Shown piece after piece: positions 12,692-25,500 of a DNA stretch of 64,000 nt (positions within the stretch are counted from its first letter, which is position 1; every line of letters starts with the position of its first letter). The notes beneath the pieces were generated by a model, which saw nothing but the letters and a program-made list of their open reading frames with translations, ran no database searches and was not told the origin of the DNA. The position numbers and the translations under genes are program-made. The stretch covers positions 36,261,247 to 36,325,246 of the forward strand of contig NC_079488.1 in assembly GCF_020520425.1 (NCBI RefSeq), in the 5' to 3' direction. This DNA is from Spinacia oleracea (lineage: Eukaryota > Streptophyta > Magnoliopsida > Caryophyllales > Amaranthaceae).

Positions 12692-12921
12692 TGAATTTCG
12701 GATTCATTTAATCCGGTGAACTGTTACATGCCATTGGTGTGACCTTATAGGTTCAGTCAAGAGTAAGCTGTGAGCCTAATATAGATTAGAACTCACTGAT
12801 CGGAAGCATTGCTCCAGCTAGCTATTCCGATCACTTGATCTCACTGAATTAATTGTTCGTAATTAATCTGAATCTTGGTATTAGACTTAATGCACCTTGG
12901 GTGAAGGACACATTTCCTTCA
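12692..12921 (-). repeat. Inverted copy of the LTR head
   Basis: Read on the - strand, this matches 11660-11900 (TGAAGGAAAT through the ATTAAATGAAT block) with small differences. Together with the LTR it gives a 1.26-kb unit with about 230-bp terminal inverted repeats, both LTR heads pointing outward. Confidence 0.85.
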
Positions 12922-13288
12922 CAAATGTCTATCAAGTGAACTTGAATGTCAAAAGTTGAAAAATGGTCTCTGGTCGGAAGTTCTCTATAAAGGTGGACGC
13001 ATAGAAAACGCTAGACGACTAGAATGCAAGATGACTAGTAGTTCTGTTTCTTGAACTATGTGGACATGGAAATGTCGCAATCATTTTCATAGATACTTAC
13101 TTGATAAGATTAGTATCAGACAAACCTATGAAATTTATTGTAAGAGATGAAAATGTGTCATAAGTAAATTTCATTACCTTATTAGACACTAATCCTCAAT
13201 ACCTGAGTGATTTGAGATTACTTATTTGAGAACTGGTTGCTTTGACGTTGTCAAGCGTCGCACCGTAAAAGGAGACTATAACGGCAAC
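12922..13288 (+). mobile_element. copia 3' internal fragment, left part
   Basis: Matches 8938-9294 of copy A closely, including TCTATCAAGTGAACTTGAAT and the GTCGCACCGTAAAAGGAG block. It is interrupted by the solo LTR at 13289 and resumes at 15355-15434. There it is cut by copy B. Confidence 0.8.
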
Positions 13289-15354
13289 TGTAGGGGTTTT
13301 TTTTGTATCTTCCGGCGAATGGTATTTGGATTTTGTATATCCCCTACGGGTTTTGGAAGATTTTTGAATTTCGAAGGAGCCTCCACCAACATTGTTTAAG
13401 GGTCCGGTATGGGAGGAACTTAGTTGACTCTCTTGGATAAGGCCTTGAATCTTAGAAACGGATGGGTGAGATCCGGGCAAGGGAACGAAGTGCTTATTTT
13501 GAGAGCTTTTAAAATTGTATTCGAATACATGACAAGAATCGTTTTCGGATAACCCTAGTCATGACACTATGTTGGTTTGAACATGCATTTAGGACATGAA
13601 AATTGCTACTTGTATGTGATCACTTCACCTTAAAGTTAATTAAAGGAACCTAAAGTCGGTTTGTCCAAGAATTATCTTTGTTAAGCGTGATGTAACTTTT
13701 GTATACAGTTGGATTTAGCATGTGAGGTGATGAAAGCAATAAAAAAGTAAAACGTCACCACAATAAGTAAAGGAAATCTTGAAAGTGCGTACAAAAACAC
13801 ATCACCTTAAAATAAGGTGAGTTAAGAGTGCGGAATTAAAATGGCAAGAATAAAGGTGCAATATTGAAATGCGATATTGAAGTGCGACATTGAAATGCGT
13901 TATTGTAATTGCGGTATTGAAATGCGATATTGAAAGGTGCGATATTGAAATGCGTTATTGAAATTGCGGTATTGAAATTGCATTATTGTATTTGAGATCC
14001 GAACGCCAAACAACTACTTAATAATAAGTGCGTCCGACACGGATTCAATTATAAAAATCTCAACTTTAAGATGAGTTGCTCATCACAAAGTGTTTTAGAT
14101 TTTGGTTGTTGAAATTAAACTTAGAATATTGAACTTTGAATATTGAATATTGAATCTTGAATATTGAATCTTGAACTTAGGAGGCTAAATGCTTAAAGTC
14201 CAAATATTTTAATGTGAAAAAAATCTCAACGTTAATGTGCTCCACAGCTTTGACATTTATTCTAGTTTAAGGAAGTGGTTACAAACAACCTTAAACATCA
14301 TAGAATCCATAACTTGTATTTTAATCATAAAAGGGTTTTGATTTTGTAAAAATGTATGATTGTTGTAAGTAACACTTTTAAGAGTAAAAGTGTCAACTTT
14401 ACTAATCACTTTTAGAGATTGAATCTTGTATGACGTAATAGAAATGGTGTTTCGGACAATCATTTGGAGAGGGTTTCAAGAGTGAAACCTCCCAAAGATG
14501 ACACCTTTGGCATAGTTTTTCCTAGTTAATCAAGGGTATGAACCCTAATGATAACATCATTGGATTTTGTATTTAGAAAGATAGAAGAGTATAATGCATT
14601 GTAGATTTAAGTAGGGATTCGGAATTACCTATTTAGGATTATGTTGGATTTCCGATTAGTGCTCGCAATTGCTTAAATGCTTGAAATTGTATAGGAAATT
14701 ATAGTTTAGGATTTGATTTTGTATTTTGATTTTGGGAGCAGATTTTGAAATTACGATGATGTGTTTTTTTATTTACTCCCCTAAATGCTTAGGAAATGAG
14801 GGCTTAAATACAGAATTAATGGGCTAAAATCCAAAAGCCAGCTGCGCCTGGCGCAGGTGACGTGGCTCAGAATCCGCCAAAGCAAGGACGATGACGTCGT
14901 CCTTGCCTTTGTCTCATATGGTTGTACCATTGTACGAATTGTACGAAGTTGGCACGTAGTGAATGATTAGGGATTAAGGATTGATTTGCGTCTAAAAACA
15001 AGCCGTTTTCGGGTTTGAACTCGGTTTTATGGGACGGGGCCCAGCATGCTCGGTTTTGTGGGTCGGTGCCCGAATTTGGGTTGCTTAATGTCATTTTGAC
15101 TGGAAAAGGTCTTGTAAAACCAATGGAGAGGTCCATTGGGAGGGATTGTGTTTGGATTTTGAAATTGACTTTTGGAAATTGAATTTTGTACCTAGTTACG
15201 TGATGGGAACGAGCTCGGGAATTGGACTTTGGATTTTGGATTTTGGAATACATTTTAGCAATTGGGACTTCCGCACGGAGTTGAACCAACCACCTAGAAA
15301 GTATAATAGTATCGTCATCATCCCATTAGGGGAGACACGATTTAGGTGTCTACA
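13289..15354 (+). mobile_element. Solo LTR, probably Ty3/gypsy
   Basis: A 2066-bp insertion starts TGTAGGGGTTTTT and ends GGTGTCTACA. It sits within the copia tail with a near-perfect 5-bp target duplication (GCAAC at 13284-13288, ACAAC at 15355-15359). No second LTR, PBS or coding region was found, so it is read as a solo LTR. Length and termini suggest gypsy; strand is assumed from the TG...CA termini and is weak because both ends fit either way. Frames at 14867-15289 and 15146-15391 are not supported as genes. Confidence 0.7.
13855..13990. repeat. AATGCGATATTG minisatellite in solo LTR
   Basis: About nine degenerate copies of a 14-17 bp unit such as GAAATGCGATATT. A second loose series of TTGAATATTGAATC motifs lies near 14120-14180. 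Confidence 0.85.
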
Positions 15355-15434
15355 ACAACGCTCAGGTAATCACCTATCAAACGAACTCTAACCTCAAGAT
15401 CACTAGATTGGTATTTGTCCTCCCATAAATCGGG

Positions 15435-16907
15435 TGTTGGGTTATGAATAAAACAAAGAATATAATTCATGCGGAAAAACCATAAATCCAGGAATCCAAA
15501 TTAATTGCCACATAGTCAATTAGCATAATTTAGGTTACATACAATGTGATGCGTGTCTTCCCTAGCTGCTCCCAAACCGAACAAGAACAAGTCTTTAGAT
15601 CTCCAAGTGTCGCCCCTCCGTAGAAAGTCCACAGCAAGTTCGGATCCGCCTTAGGTTCAACCAACTAGGATATTACTTAAGGTTTTATGCACTCGGGTTA
15701 GCTAGGTTATAAACTATGTTCTCCTTGAACACAATATATGTAAAGAATATGTTTTGATGTATATAAATTATGAGGGCTAACCTCATATTTATAGGGTACG
15801 AAATAAGTAATTTGAGTCTTACTAGGAAAACAATTACCAATCCCATTAGGATTGAAATTCGTAACCAATTATAATTGTAGCAATAATTAAACACTTAATT
15901 AATTCTAGTAGGAATAGGAAAACTAACACTTTAGGCCAAAGTTACTTCGTGAATAAGTAAACAGACTTTGCTTGAAGCCCAAGACGAAGCAACCAACGCA
16001 GCCACAAGGACCACGCCGGCGCGCGTGCTAGGCTAGGCCTAAACGCAGCCGCTGCTGGCCCAAGGCCCAACACACTGCAGTTTGGCCTTCGCGGGCTGCT
16101 TGCCTTGGCTTGCTGCTTACCTTGGCATGCTCGCGGCCCACAGCGCTCCAGGCCCAATGCCTATGGCTGGGCGCTGGCGCTGGGATTCGTGCTCATTGAT
16201 GTGCGCTCGGCCTCGTGCTTGTCGAGCGATGGGGCGGCTCGCTTGCCAGCTTGTCGAGTGATGGGCCGGCTCGCTTGCCGGCTTGTCGCTCGCCAAGCTT
16301 CCAATTCGTTTTCCGATTCCGGAATCTATTTCCGTTTCGAACAAATATTCTACGTTTCCGTTAATATTTCTGATTTCGAAAATAATTTCCTATTCCGACA
16401 ATATTTCCGATTCCGGTATATTCCCGTATCCGGGAATATTTTCGATTCCGGCAATATTTCTTTTTCCGATACGATCCATGTTCCGTTTCCGGCAACATCT
16501 ACGACTTGGATAATAATTATATTTCCGTCATGAACCATATTTCCGTTTCCGGCAATATCTTCATTTCCGGAATATTCTTTACTTTGCCTTTTGACGATTT
16601 CAGCTCCCACTGGAACCGAGATCCGTCATTTCCGAATGATCATAAATATAGTACTTAATGAATAATATATTCACTTACATACTTGATCCGTTCACGTACT
16701 ATTTGTGTGACCTTACGGGTTCAGTTAAGAGTAAGTTGTGGATTAATATTATTAATTCCACTTGAACTGAAGCGGCCTCTAGTTAGGCATTCAGTTCACT
16801 TGATCTCACTGGATTATTAACTTGTTAATTAATACTGAACCGCATTTATTAGACTTAGAATTAAATGCATTAAATGCAAACTTGGACCAAGGGCATTATT
16901 TCCTTCA
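15435..16907 (-). mobile_element. 3' LTR of copia copy B
   Basis: On the - strand it starts TGAAGGAAATAATGCCC (at 16907) and ends at 15435 with CCAACA, 1473 bp. It matches the copy A LTR, including the inverted GGAAATAT block (16300-16580) and TATA box (15787-15794). The purine tract follows on its internal side at 16908. Its outer edge cuts into the copia tail at 15434. Confidence 0.88.
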
Positions 16908-18899
16908 GTCTCCCACTTGTCCTTAGGGACAAGTGTGCATTTCCTAATTCCTTTGTCGCTTGATTCCTGCTCATGATCATAAGGTAAGAGTAGTCATCCT
17001 TATTATGTCCAGAGGTATTTCTCGGTTTCAGAGTTCAACTGATCAAATAAACAGATAATCATAGCATATGATTCATCTGAGCACGGCCATGCATTTTTTC
17101 AGTTTCTAGCTCTCCGAGTGGCCTTGTGCAACTTTCGGCATCTCATCCCGATTTGTGGGAGGATAATCCCTAACTTATGATCCCTGAGTGTTGCCGGTTA
17201 TAGTCTCCTTTGACGGTGCGACGCTTGACAACGTCAAAGTAACCAGTTCTCAGACAAGTAATCTCAAATCACTCAGGTATTGAGGATTAGTGTCTAATAC
17301 TGTAATGAAATTTACTTATGACAGATTTTCATCTCTTACAGTAAAGTTTCATAGTTCAGTCCGATATTAATCTTATCAATTAAGTATCTATGCAAATGAT
17401 TGCGACATTGCCATGTCCACATAGTCCAAGAAACAAAACTACTAGTCATCTTTCATTCTAGTCGTCTAGCGTTTTCTATGCGTCCACCATTATAGAAAAC
17501 TTCCGACCAGGGACCATTTTCAACTTTTGACATTCAAGTTCACTTGATAGACATATCTTAGTCACAGGAATGGTCCTGACAGTCTATCTTGAATATATTG
17601 TCAAATTGAAAGGACTCATCATTTAATACTAAACCAAGATTAAATGGAATATGAAAATACTTTTCATATATGATAAATGGTCAACCCCAATGTTTTACAA
17701 CCATGGGCCTCTAACCCATCCTTAAAACAATTAATGGAATTCAAAGCTATGCTTGATTTCAAGTGCCACAATGTGAGCGTTGCTTCTCACTTGTTGCATA
17801 GGTTTAGTTATTATGCTTTGCCAATCTTAATATCCCTTTCATCGAATGTCTTTCGAGATAGGATGATAAGATCTTTTGGATTTGTTTATTATGTGACCTA
17901 GTCTTTCTTACTTCAATAGTGGTTCTACGCATTTTGCAATGAAGAACCATCAAGTCAGCAGACATGTGATCTACCCAAGTTCAGTGAAGAACTCTTTAAC
18001 ATAAACAACTCTGTTTCATTTCTTCTTAGGCAATAATTACTTTTACTTCAACTGTATAGGTTGCTAGTGATTCTATGTTTAGACTTACTTATCCAAGCAA
18101 TTCACATATATGTGGAAGACTTTCCAGTTGTATCTTAGAACAAGGAAATTAATATTTAATTTTACACGCAACAACTCATGGTCTTCAATCCATGTTGCCA
18201 TTTACAACCACGATGTATATAGCTCGTTCTTGCCAATGGTTAACTCCAAAGGGATCTTGCTTTATCCTTTGCCAGTGTTTATGCGTGTAGCATCAATATT
18301 TAGCATATCTTCATTTCCTTGAATCAAGAACTAATCCTATGTACCTTTTATAGTACCATAAGTTTTTCTTGATCTCAATCTACTTGATCTTTACTTAGAC
18401 CAATAGATTTGGTATATATTCGTTATGCCTAAAGCCATACGATACATTTTTTGCGATCCTCATATTATATACATGATAAATTCTTTTGCAGAATTATTCT
18501 CAATTGAATTCTATTCATGTTTGTTTAGCTCATTCAGTTTCATTAGATACTGAATCCAGCTAAATTATTTAATGTATAATATAGGTGAATAATCTCATCT
18601 AGATTCTTTGATATTTAACTTAGTAAATGCTTATACATAGTTCAAACATTCTTTACTTAGATTTATTCATATGGGTCGAATATCTCCAATGGAGTCTTTC
18701 GTGTTTGATTTAGTAAATGCCTTACTTAATCTAAAACAATATTATAAGATCTTTGTAAATGGATATTAATACCCAATGTGTACTAAGTTTCGCCTTGGTC
18801 CGTTATTGATTAATAATTTCAAATCTAAGTCATTAGAATTTGAATGTTATTTCACAATAGAGTCATACACATAGGACCAATTAAGTTTTACGTACTCCC

Positions 18900-19318
18900 A
18901 CTAAACTTCTTATATATCTATAAGAATCATGTACATTTTATGAAACTAAAATACTTATTAGCTTCACTAAAATACAGTTCCAATTCCCAATTGCTTGCTT
19001 AAATCCATACCCAAATTTCATAAGCTAGCACTCATTTTAAGCATTATTTGGATCCACAAATATATCCTATGATATACTATGTACATAGGTTCTTCCAACA
19101 TTTGATTGAGGAATACGTTTTGTCATCCGATTGCCATATGCAATCATTGCTTGATTTATAGACTTGAGCGTTACGATTATGCATGAGGTTTCAACACAAT
19201 CCACGCCATGAATTTGCTTGTAACCTTTAGCAACTAATCTAGATTTTTGTGTAAACACAATTTTCATGTTTTGATGGTTTTTATTCTTAAAACCAATTTG
19301 CAACCAATAGGTGTAAAC
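18900..19318 (-). pseudogene. copia reverse transcriptase relic (copy B)
   Basis: On the - strand, RLVAKGYKQIHGVDC is followed by ETSCIIV where an active copia enzyme would have a DETFSPVA-like block. The sequence then runs out of frame. It is the same degenerate version as in copy A, better conserved at the GYKQIHGVD block. Confidence 0.75.
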
Positions 19319-22300
19319 AATCCTTCCAAATCAACAAATTTATTGGTTATGTTTTATGGCCTTTAACCGTCTAAAACATTTGAGTCTATATATGGCCCTA
19401 ACCATTTTAGGGAATCTAGGTTTCGTCATAGCTTTCTTAGAAGTCACAAACTCATTAACCTACATGATAATAGTTTGACTGCAAGTTGTAGGTTTCTTCA
19501 CTATCTAATAGAAGAATCTCATAGCTTCAGTGACCTGAACTCTATGCCTACATGGGTATATATAGCACATCAAACAATAGAATATCAATAGACACTTTGA
19601 AAGTCCTTTGAATATTCTATTCACCTTGAAGCACTTGTAAAGTCTTCTAAGAGATGTCTATTATTTAAAGCCCCTTCTAAAGTCCTTGAAGAATTTTCTC
19701 TGGACTTTGAAAGTCCTTTAACGGACATTCCACTTGTTCACCTCGAAGACCTTTCGAGGTATTTTTTCTCCCACTTGTAATTTTGGAAACGAAAAGGACA
19801 TTATTTCGAGCAAACAAACATTATGTTCTCAAAATTCGTGGTAGAAAGATTACCCTTTTGTCTCATTTGAATAAATCACAATGAAACATATATCTATACC
19901 TGGGCCTTAGTTTGTTGGATAACAAACATTCAGCTCCCACTGAGTTTAGCAACTCTTAAGATATATATATATGATTGAAAAGATATTCTGAAATTATTTT
20001 TCAATAGCTTTGACGAATTTGGTTTAGTTTGGTGGTAGTTGAGCATTTTGTTTTAGAAATTATAGGAAAATTCTTTATGATTCACCATTGATCGAATCAA
20101 GTACCAATTGACTTTGATCATTCCAACTTAGACATGCCATATCTTATGGAGCTAGATCGTGAAATTACAACACACAATCATTGATGGTCATTTTTTGTCT
20201 AAGTAATCATTAACATGATCTAACCTAGATCTTTAAGATTTCTTGCCAAGTGGACGTTTTTATACTTTGAACTCTATTGTCTAGGTGTTCTAACAATAGT
20301 TCATATCTTTTGTTACTTTCAACAAGTAAGACTATCTTATCTTGAATTGATCTAGAAATCAATTTACTTTCAAAAGTCCTTCAAAATAGAGCTTTAGCAC
20401 GTTAACTTGTGAATAAGGTCTAAGTAACAATGTCAAAGATTTGTGGAACTCAAATCAAGAGATTGATTTTGAACCTAGTAAAGTTCTTTATTGTTAAAAG
20501 AGTTGTTTGTTTTAATCAAGCATACCGACTCAACCCGTAAATGACCATTTCATTCAAATAAACAAACAAACATTGTTTTTGTTTTTCTTGAATGTGAGTC
20601 TTTCTGTGTTTGAAAACAGAAATTTAGGTATGATGATTATGGAACAAAATAGCCATTAAGTTCCAGCCTTGAGAGGACTTAAAACAAACTAGATGACCCT
20701 ACAACTAATGTAGCATGCATTGCCATGCTTTATTTCCCACTTGTAGGTCATTAGTGTAGCCTAGCTTCCATTGTTTGAGTTATTACTGAACAAAGGAAGT
20801 TTGATTGCTAGGTCAATTCTCTTTAAACATTAACTTTTAGGTAGAAATGGAATTGTAAATTCCTTTCACTTGTTCCTTGTTTTCCTATTTCTTGTACCCT
20901 TTCTTATAGTCTTAAGAATTGACTTCTCTAGTGTTGACTTTTATACTTTGTTAGACATGTCTAATGTCACTCCAACAAAGTTCTTACCATTTAATTTATG
21001 TTGAATATTTTGCTTCAACTAGATGATCTTACCAGAAGCTTCTAAAGTTCTCTAAGCATCGATCTATTCGAATGTGTAGGGACTAGACTCCATCGAGAAT
21101 TAAATGGACAACGATATTAGGTTGTTAACCATTGGTAAAGGTGAGTGTTAAAATAAATGAGTTATGATTTCAAAACTACATTGTATTTTGAATTCACAAA
21201 CACCAATCGGTTCGCCATTCGACTTTGATACTCTAAAACAACCATAAAAGTCGCTATAAGAAACTTTCATTTAAATTGCTCATTTTCTCTCATTTTCGTG
21301 AATCGTTCTTGGATTCACTACCAATCGAGGAAATTTACTGTTACCTTTCTAAAAGGGTTTACTGCAGTGCAAGATATTTAATTATAAAAAATAATTAAAA
21401 CATACATTGAAGCATGCAAAAAGTCTGAACATTTATCATGATTAATAACTTGAAAATTAAAGCAATCATGCAATTTAAACAAGTCATTGGCATTTTATTC
21501 GAAATGTTTTGTTCCGGCAGGTGTGAATAAAATGAATCCAAGACCCCAAAATCATTGAAAAATTAAGCACGATTCGACTTAATTCTAAAATATTTTAGGT
21601 AAGCAAATTTGTTTCTAATAGTCTAATCATTGAAAAATTAAGCACGATTCGACTAATCTTGGTTGATAGGAACGTCTAAGAACTTATTAGGAAAACCTAT
21701 CCAATTTACCATGACATAAAAGGACTCCTTACTTATATCGTTGAGTTCAACCAAAATCAACTTGTACTCACAACTAATTGTGTACTAGGATCAGAAGTGA
21801 CACCTCGCTATGGCGGAAAACTATCACTAATTGATCGACACATGTACTCACAATATTGTGTACCTTACCCCTTTAGAATCAATAAGTAACACCTATCTAT
21901 GGCGGAAAACTATTACTAGATTGATGGAAAGGTTATCCAAGTAAGTGTTATTTTGGAATGGCACCTTTTAACTCGATTTTAAAGTTTGGAACTTATGGCT
22001 CTTACTATGTTGGTTAGATTTTAAGTGAACTCAAATCCTTAATCATGCAACATAATAAAGCCACAATCTCATACATAATATCAAGACATATTTAAAGCAA
22101 TAAATATCTTAAAGCATGCATAAGATTTAAATGTGATCTAGTATGGCCCGACTTCATCTTGAAGCTTTAACTTCAAACTCCGTCTTGAAAATGGATTGGA
22201 AACTCCGTCTTGAATTTCACCATGGGAGGCGCAATTTTCTTCAAATAGGATATGCTATAATCAAACTAATTACAACACTTTGATGGTACGCAGAACATAT

Positions 22301-23802
22301 TTAAATAAAACTTTGGTGAATCAAACCAATTATATATTCAAATTAATGGTATGCAGACCATATTTACTATCCTATTTGGGCCATACTAGTCACTTTCCAC
22401 AACCTGCAAAACAGTACATTTACAATATACCATTCATCCATTCATTTATCAATGAATGGCCCACATAGCAAGTTAGTAGAAAAATATGCATCACATAAAC
22501 ATTTGCAACAACTAATCAAAGGTTCCAATAATCTACCAATTATTCAACCTTATTAGTTCTAATCGGGTTGTTTTAACCTTAAAGGAATAAAGACATAATC
22601 AAGAGTTTAATGATTAAAGCTCTCACTAAAACCAAGAATTTACGTGCTTTACTAATTTTAAACATAAAATTGTATTTCCTATTCCAACCGAAAACTTATA
22701 AATTTAATTAAAATTTAAAGCTCACATAAAATTAATTTTAAATCCCTTTATCATTTTCCAGTTGATTAAATTAATTAATTATAATTTTACCAAGGTTTTA
22801 GTTTTATTAAAATAATTAGTATAACATAAATTATAATAATTAAATTAATCAAAATTAAATTCCGAGAAAAATTAAAATTACGAAATTAAATTTAATTAAA
22901 ACCGTTGTTCAACCGAAAATAAAAAAAAAACGAAACAAGTCATTTGGGCCAAGGCAAAGCTCATGGGTGCAAGGCCCATGCCTCGCCAAGGTTGCAGCGT
23001 CGCAAGGAGCAGACCACACGCATGGCCGAAGCCATCGCACAGCCCACCCCTCGCCAACGCATGCTGCTCGTGCTCGTTGGGTATGCTCGCATGGCACGAG
23101 TGCATCTGTCGATGCCTTATCGCCATTGCTAGCTGGGCGCAACACAAGGCCAGCGTATGTGCATGGCACAAAGCTCATCGTTCACTAGTAGAAAAAACCC
23201 CTGTTGCAGCCCCCTTGTTGCAGCGTACATGTATTAATACGCTTCAACAACCAGTCGGTCAACGCGGGTCAAACCCTTTAAAGGGTTGTTGCAGCGTAAT
23301 TATTAATTGCCCCCTGCAAAAAAGCGTTTTGCAGTGTACAAAATAAAAGCCCCCTGCAATAGCCCATTTTTATTGCAGCGTACATGTTAAAGCCCCCTGC
23401 AATTGCCCGGATAAAAAGTTTATTCGCTGCAATATTGATTGAATAACTAATTCGAACAAATTAATCATCTCATGAATTTCGCTCCCCGCGCTCACCTTCT
23501 TCTTCCCTTAAGCTTTCCCTGCCTCGTCCCCTCAAAACAAAAAACCTTTCTCTGCATCGCTCGTAAAGCTTTCCCTACGTCGTCAATCTAGCTTCCTCGT
23601 CGGTGGTTCTGGCTTCCTCGTCAGTCGTCGGTGGCTCTTTTCTCGCCTCCTCTCTAGTCGCTACCTTTTAGCTTGCTCGGCTGGTGGGTCCAAGAAAGAA
23701 CTTAGTTTTCTCGCGTCGGTGGTTCCAAGAAAGAAAGTTTCTCGCGTTCTTTTCTCCGTCAATCTCCTCGCTATGGCTAGTAATCCTCTCTGTCCCCTCT
23801 TC

Positions 23803-24000
23803 TAGGTTTGTTCAATTCGTTTATCTGATTTTTGTTTTAAGAATTAGGGTTTGGTCAATTCGTTTTTCGGGTTCTGTGCGTTTGTTCAATTCGTTTTTAG
23901 GGTTTGTTTAATTCGTTTGTTCAAATCGTTTTTATGGTTAATTCGTTTGTTCATTTCGTTTTTAGGGTTTGTTCAATTCGTTTTTAGGGTTTGTTCATTG
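23803..24000 (+). repeat. TTCGTTTTTAGGGTTTGTTC repeat
   Basis: About six degenerate copies of a 20-30 bp unit containing TTTTTAGGGTTTG, reminiscent of plant telo-box motifs. It lies just upstream of the first captured SR exon, in the position of a 5'-UTR or first intron, and was perhaps captured with that gene. Confidence 0.7.
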
Positions 24001-24042
24001 GCCCAACTTGTGTTATTGTGTATTCTTAACCATCTTTTATAG

Positions 24043-24665
24043 TTTGAAGATGAACGAGATGTTGAAGATGCTGTGCAAGGTCGAAATGGTTATGATTTTG
24101 ATGGACATCGTTTGCGGGGAGGTATTCTTGGAACCCTGTTTCTGCTGCCTGTCTACATGTGCTTTTTTTATCTGATAACTCTTGCATCATTTACATTGGT
24201 GTTATATACTTACAGGTGGAATTCGCTCATGGTGGACGAGGATCATCATCATCAGACCATCACAGCAGTTATAGTGCTAGTAGTTATAGAGGTGGATCAC
24301 CTAAGCACACTGACTACAGAGGGGTAGTCTTGCTTCTCTATTTTCATATTTTTGGTAATTTCACTGCTATATGAAATTCTTGTATTGGTGTTTCTGCAGT
24401 TATGGTCACTGGACTGCCATCATCTGCTTCTTGGCAAGACCTGAAGGTCAGTGATAACAGTTTTTTAATCTAGAGAAAATTTGGGGATCATTGTGTTGTG
24501 CAGTTTGTGTCTCGCACGAGTTGGATGTTCCTATTCACATTATATGTCTTCTATCTATTATTGTGTTGTTCTTATTTGTATATGTATCAATATCAGGATC
24601 ACATGCGACGAGCCGGAGAAGTTTGTTTCTCAGATGTATTCAAGGATCGTCGTTATGGTGGTTAG
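24043..24665 (+). pseudogene. Captured SR splicing-factor fragment (SF2/ASF class, SR30/SR34-like)
   Basis: Four exon-like blocks are separated by introns with usable borders: 24043 to about 24120, 24216 to about 24321, 24400-24446 and 24597-24665. They encode the end of RRM1 ([13 protein letters not shown]), a Gly/Ser linker (HGGRG, then SSYS-type residues) and the start of RRM2 with SWQDLKD, the heptapeptide diagnostic of SF2/ASF-type SR proteins. The RRM1 start, most of RRM2 and the RS domain are missing. The last block ends in a stop at 24665. Introns are kept, so the capture came from genomic DNA, not cDNA. The end of the first block does not splice cleanly in frame. Confidence 0.85.
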
Positions 24666-24834
24666 TTGGTGCTTTTGATGATCCTTGAGTTGCAGCTTTC
24701 CTAGTGTTTCTTGTATTAGTGGCACTCATCTGGAGCATATGAAAAGTTCTGTCAATTTTTATTCCCAAAAATTATCTGATGTTTCCTAGATCTTTCATGT
24801 GAAAACTTGTTGACAGGAACTGTTTGACCTCTTT

Positions 24835-25500
24835 TTATTAAGTCTTCATTGTTGCCTTCTATGAGTAGGTAATCTACATACACCAACACTGTCACAAATT
24901 TTCCATTGCAGCAATTGCCAATAAGGACCTTACAGTTGTCATTTTTGCCACTGGTGCAAATGTTGCCTGGTAGTCTATTCCAAACCTTTGTTTACGCCCT
25001 AGAATCACCAATCTAGCTGTGTGCCTTTCTATTGACCCATTAGGAATTTATGATTGTATTGTCTCATAGAGCCACGTGCAGCCTATTGCCCTTTTTCCTT
25101 AAGGCAGGTCAGCCAAGGTCCAACTATTGTTGCTTTCCAAGGCCTTCAATTCTTCATTCATGGCCTCAATCCAACATTCATGTTGAATTGCTTCACTGAA
25201 ACTAGCTGGGTCTTGTACTTGGGTCATATTACTCGGAAATGCTGCAAAATTCTTCCTGTATTTCTGAGTAGAGGTTCTATGAGTAACCTCTGCATTGTGT
25301 TAAAATTCAGCAAGCCAACCAGGTGGTCGATGTGATCTGTTGATTGTTCTGAGAATTTGACCAACATGAACTGACTGTCTTTGGTGACTGCATTGTTTCT
25401 TCAGTATTGTCAGCATTATATCATCTGAGTCATTTTCTTGGTATATGACTTCAGAATCTAGCACTGGTGCAGGCATATCTATAGGCATAGGTGCCTTACT
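24835..25500 (-). pseudogene. copia pol fragment inside CACTA 2
   Basis: On the - strand, an RPPGWL linker-type motif (about 25300-25330) is followed by the ALESNNSWTL block (about 25120-25160) and a YVDY version of the YVDD catalytic motif near 24870-24890. This is the order of copia integrase tail and reverse transcriptase. The second catalytic Asp is replaced and stops interrupt the frame. It is a different, unrelated copia family from copies A-C. Confidence 0.75.

Noticed and set aside
13289-15354. A complete small LTR element (TRIM) in place of a solo LTR
   Set aside because: No internal direct copy of the start, no PBS and no second terminal pair were found.
17677-18322. Frames on the + strand in copy B
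   Set aside because: They lie antisense to the element and repeat, in reverse, the frame at 8607-8810 of copy A; both are non-coding element sequence.
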